Source: Xanthomonas sp. XNM01 (GTDB taxonomy: Bacteria > Pseudomonadota > Gammaproteobacteria > Xanthomonadales > Xanthomonadaceae). From it: DNA of 64,000 nt. The stretch is taken from positions 186,001 through 250,000 of the forward strand of contig NZ_JACVAP010000001.1 in assembly GCF_014851915.1 (NCBI RefSeq). Reading direction: 5' to 3'. The position numbers and the translations under genes were made by a program. The notes under the pieces were generated by a model. It was given only the letters and a program-made list of their open reading frames with translations. It was not told the origin of the DNA and searched no databases. This document shows positions 62,416-64,000 of this stretch, one piece after another; position 1 is the stretch's first letter; the number at the start of each line of letters is the position of its first letter.

Positions 62416-62915
62416 GGTCGCCGCGTCTGGTGCTGGTTGCCGCGCTCGACCGCAACCGCGGGATCGGGCGCGGCAATGCGATGCCCTGGCACCTGCCCGA
62501 CGATTTCCGGCATTTCAAAGCGCTGACCCTCGGCCACCCGATCCTGATGGGCCGGCGCACCGCCGAGTCGCTGGGCCGCGCGCTGCCGGGCCGCCTGAAT
62601 CTGGTGCTGACCCGCAGCGGCCAGGTGCCGTTCGATGGCATGCAGGCGGTGGCCTCGCTGGAGGCCGCGATCGCTGCCGCCACGGCGCAGGGCGGCGAGA
62701 CGTTGTGCGTGATCGGTGGCGGCGAGGTCTACGCGCTGACGCTGCCGCTGGCCGACGTGCTGCAGCTGACCCACGTCGACACCGTGGTCGAGCGCGCCGA
62801 CGCGTTCTTCCCGGAATGGGATCCGGCGCAGTGGCGTGCCGTGTCGCGCGAGACGCACCCGGCCGATGCGCGGCATGCGCATGCGTTCGAGTTCGTCGAG
62901 TACCGGCGGGTCTGA
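62412..62915 (+). CDS. folA: Dihydrofolate reductase
   Basis: This gene encodes 167 residues. Motifs: LVAALDRNRGIGRGNAMPWHLPDDFRHFKALTLG (the MPWHLPDD loop binds substrate), PILMGRRTAESLGRALPGRLNLVL, and VIGGGEVYALTLPLAD. It reduces the dihydrofolate made by ThyA. The ATG is inside the stop of the preceding gene. A CGCGA repeat follows its stop. Confidence 0.96.
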   Translation: MRSPRLVLVAALDRNRGIGRGNAMPWHLPDDFRHFKALTLGHPILMGRRTAESLGRALPGRLNLVLTRSGQVPFDGMQAVASLEAAIAAATAQGGETLCVIGGGEVYALTLPLADVLQLTHVDTVVERADAFFPEWDPAQWRAVSRETHPADARHAHAFEFVEYRRV

Positions 62916-62925
62916 TCGATCCTGC

Positions 62926-62955
62926 CGCGACGCGACGCGACGCGACGCGACGCGA
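62926..62955. repeat. Pentanucleotide repeat, six CGCGA units
   Basis: Six perfect tandem copies of CGCGA (62926-62955), followed by CG, lie between the convergent folA and DUF1287 stops (62915 and 62983). They are too short for a gene. Confidence 0.85.
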
Positions 62956-62982
62956 CGGACCACGCTGCGCGGCCGGCGTCGC

Positions 62983-63582
62983 TCAGTGCTGGACGGGGCG
63001 GAGCTGCGGCCGGTAGTGGCCGATGATCGTGTGATCGAACAGCAGATCTTCTTCGCGGGTGCCGCGGGCGATGTTGTGCAGGATCAGCGGTGTACCGGCC
63101 GCGCTGCGCCGGTCGGAGACGATGCCGATGTGCAGCGGGCCGCTGCGCAGGCGCCAGGCGACGATGTCGCCCGGTTTGAAATCGGCGGCGACCGTGCCGC
63201 TGCGCAGCTTCCAGCCCTGGCGTTCGAACCAGCGCATCTGGTTGGGCACGCGCCGGTGGTCGATGTTGCGGTCCGGCGCGCTGGCGCCCCAGTCGCGTGG
63301 ATACGCGCTGAAATGCGCGCGCATGTCCTCGTGGATCGTGCGCTGCAGGTCCACGCCCTGCACGCGCAGGGCGCGTACGACCACGTCGGTGCAGACGCCG
63401 CGGTCATCGGGCACATCGCCGTCCGGATACGCCAGGCGGACATAGGCCGGGTCGTAGCGCACCGTGACGCCCACCTGGCTGCGCGCGGCCTCGACCAGCG
63501 CCGGCGCCGCGGATGCCGACAGCGCCGCCGCGGCCAGCAGCAATGCCAGGAGCGGACGCAGCCGCCGCGCCGCGCGCTTCAA
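62983..63582 (-). CDS. DUF1287 periplasmic protein (YijF-like)
   Basis: This gene encodes 199 residues from TTG 63582, which overlaps the apaH stop as TTGA. A signal peptide (about 1-26, ending SASAA) is followed by the DUF1287 core: VRYDPAYVRLAYPDGDVPDDRGVCTDVVVRAL, RNIDHRRVPNQMRWFERQG, DIVAWRLRSGPLHIGIVSDRR and ILHNIARGTREEDLLF. The Cys and His pattern resembles NlpC/P60-like hydrolases. Function in the envelope is unknown. Confidence 0.85.
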   Translation of the reverse strand: MKRAARRLRPLLALLLAAAALSASAAPALVEAARSQVGVTVRYDPAYVRLAYPDGDVPDDRGVCTDVVVRALRVQGVDLQRTIHEDMRAHFSAYPRDWGASAPDRNIDHRRVPNQMRWFERQGWKLRSGTVAADFKPGDIVAWRLRSGPLHIGIVSDRRSAAGTPLILHNIARGTREEDLLFDHTIIGHYRPQLRPVQH

Positions 63583-64000
63583 TCGTGCCCCGGGCGTGCC
63601 GGCAGGCCGGACACGTCGCGGCCCGGCGACTGCACCAGCTGCAGGTCCTCGCTGTCCAGCCGCAGCGCGGTGAGCTTGCCGCCCCAGACCGCGCCTGTAT
63701 CGATCGCGTGCACGCCCTGGGTGATGGTCAGGCCGAGCGTGGACCAGTGGCCGCAGACGATCTTCAGGTCGCGTTCGACCCGTCCGGGCGCCTCGAACCA
63801 CGGGTACAGGCCGGGCGCCTGGGTGCCGGGCGTGCCCTTCTCTTCGATCGCGATGCGTCCGCGCGGCGTGCAGTAGCGCGCGCGGGTGAACCAGTTGATC
63901 GTCGCGCGCCAGCGGTCATGGCCGCGCAGGCCCGGCGACCAGTTGGGCTTGTCGCCGTACATCGAGCGCAGCAGGCCGCGATAGCCGTCGCCGCGCAGCT
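63579..64000 (-). CDS. apaH: Diadenosine tetraphosphatase ApaH (C-terminal part, cut by window edge)
   Basis: The last 139 codons of ApaH are visible; the start lies beyond base 64000. The frame continues past the internal ATG at 63962 with LRGDGYRGLLRSMYGDKPNWSP, the family sequence. Other motifs are DRWRATINWFTRARYC, VCGHWSTLGLTI and GVHAIDTGAVWGGKLTALRL. It hydrolyses Ap4A to ADP. It overlaps the DUF1287 gene by 4 nt. Confidence 0.93.
   Translation of the reverse strand, partial: LRGDGYRGLLRSMYGDKPNWSPGLRGHDRWRATINWFTRARYCTPRGRIAIEEKGTPGTQAPGLYPWFEAPGRVERDLKIVCGHWSTLGLTITQGVHAIDTGAVWGGKLTALRLDSEDLQLVQSPGRDVSGLPARPGHD

Overview
The window is about 70% GC and its gene content points to a gammaproteobacterium of the Lysobacter/Luteimonas/Xanthomonas group (Xanthomonadaceae sensu lato). 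The main evidence is a DUF6607 protein, a PilZ-DUF1631 pair, a DesT/DesCB-type desaturase locus, a large Gram-negative TonB-dependent receptor, a lysine/alanine-rich histone-H1-like protein, and gmk-rpoZ and lgt-thyA-folA neighbourhoods. This assignment is inference from protein resemblance; no rRNA or tRNA gene was seen.

Layout. 1-711: end of a DUF6607 gene. 1002-3477 (-): operon of an ECF sigma factor, a one-pass membrane partner and a double-PDZ periplasmic protein. 3608-7344 (+): qmcA-nfeD, gcvT, a DsbA-fold isomerase and gcvH. 7345-8217: an A/T-tract-rich non-coding stretch with hairpins and the promoter and long leader of the histone-like gene (8218-8688). 8802-14053: an SRPBCC protein, a serine hydrolase, LemA and an M48 protease. 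14054-15800: a low-GC island with an eroded glycine-rich reading frame, a small membrane protein and a broken IS3-family element. 15806-18838: desaturase, its reductase, and a divergent TetR repressor with a clear operator between them. 19156-24964: a YdeP-type molybdopterin oxidoreductase, a TLC-like transporter, a Tat-exported epimerase-fold protein and DUF1304.

24961-32794: three different predicted Fe(II)/2-oxoglutarate hydroxylases, two of them carrying TPRs, interspersed with two small secreted proteins and facing a 940-residue TonB-dependent receptor that has a strong promoter and two upstream palindromes. 33288-37456: fadE, an alpha/beta hydrolase and a TetR regulator. 37544-44656 (-): pepQ, PilZ, DUF1631, hemW, rdgB, a VOC protein and rph. 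44800-48372 (+): yicC, gmk, rpoZ and a membrane-anchored repeat protein where spoT would be expected. 48400-58656: a two-domain glycosyltransferase, PBP1B with an LpoP-like lipoprotein, YoaA helicase, TsaB, an orphan sigma-like protein, a VOC protein and a GDSL hydrolase. 58885-64000: dgkA, a TerC protein, a tightly overlapped lgt-thyA-unknown-folA unit, then DUF1287 and apaH on the other strand.

Many gene pairs overlap as ATGA, TTGA or TGATG, so translational coupling is common. The best leads for something undescribed are the hydroxylase/TPR cluster beside the receptor, the sigma/membrane/PDZ operon, a 33-nt promoter-leader element shared by gcvH and rpoZ, and the eroded toxin-immunity-like pair in the low-GC island.
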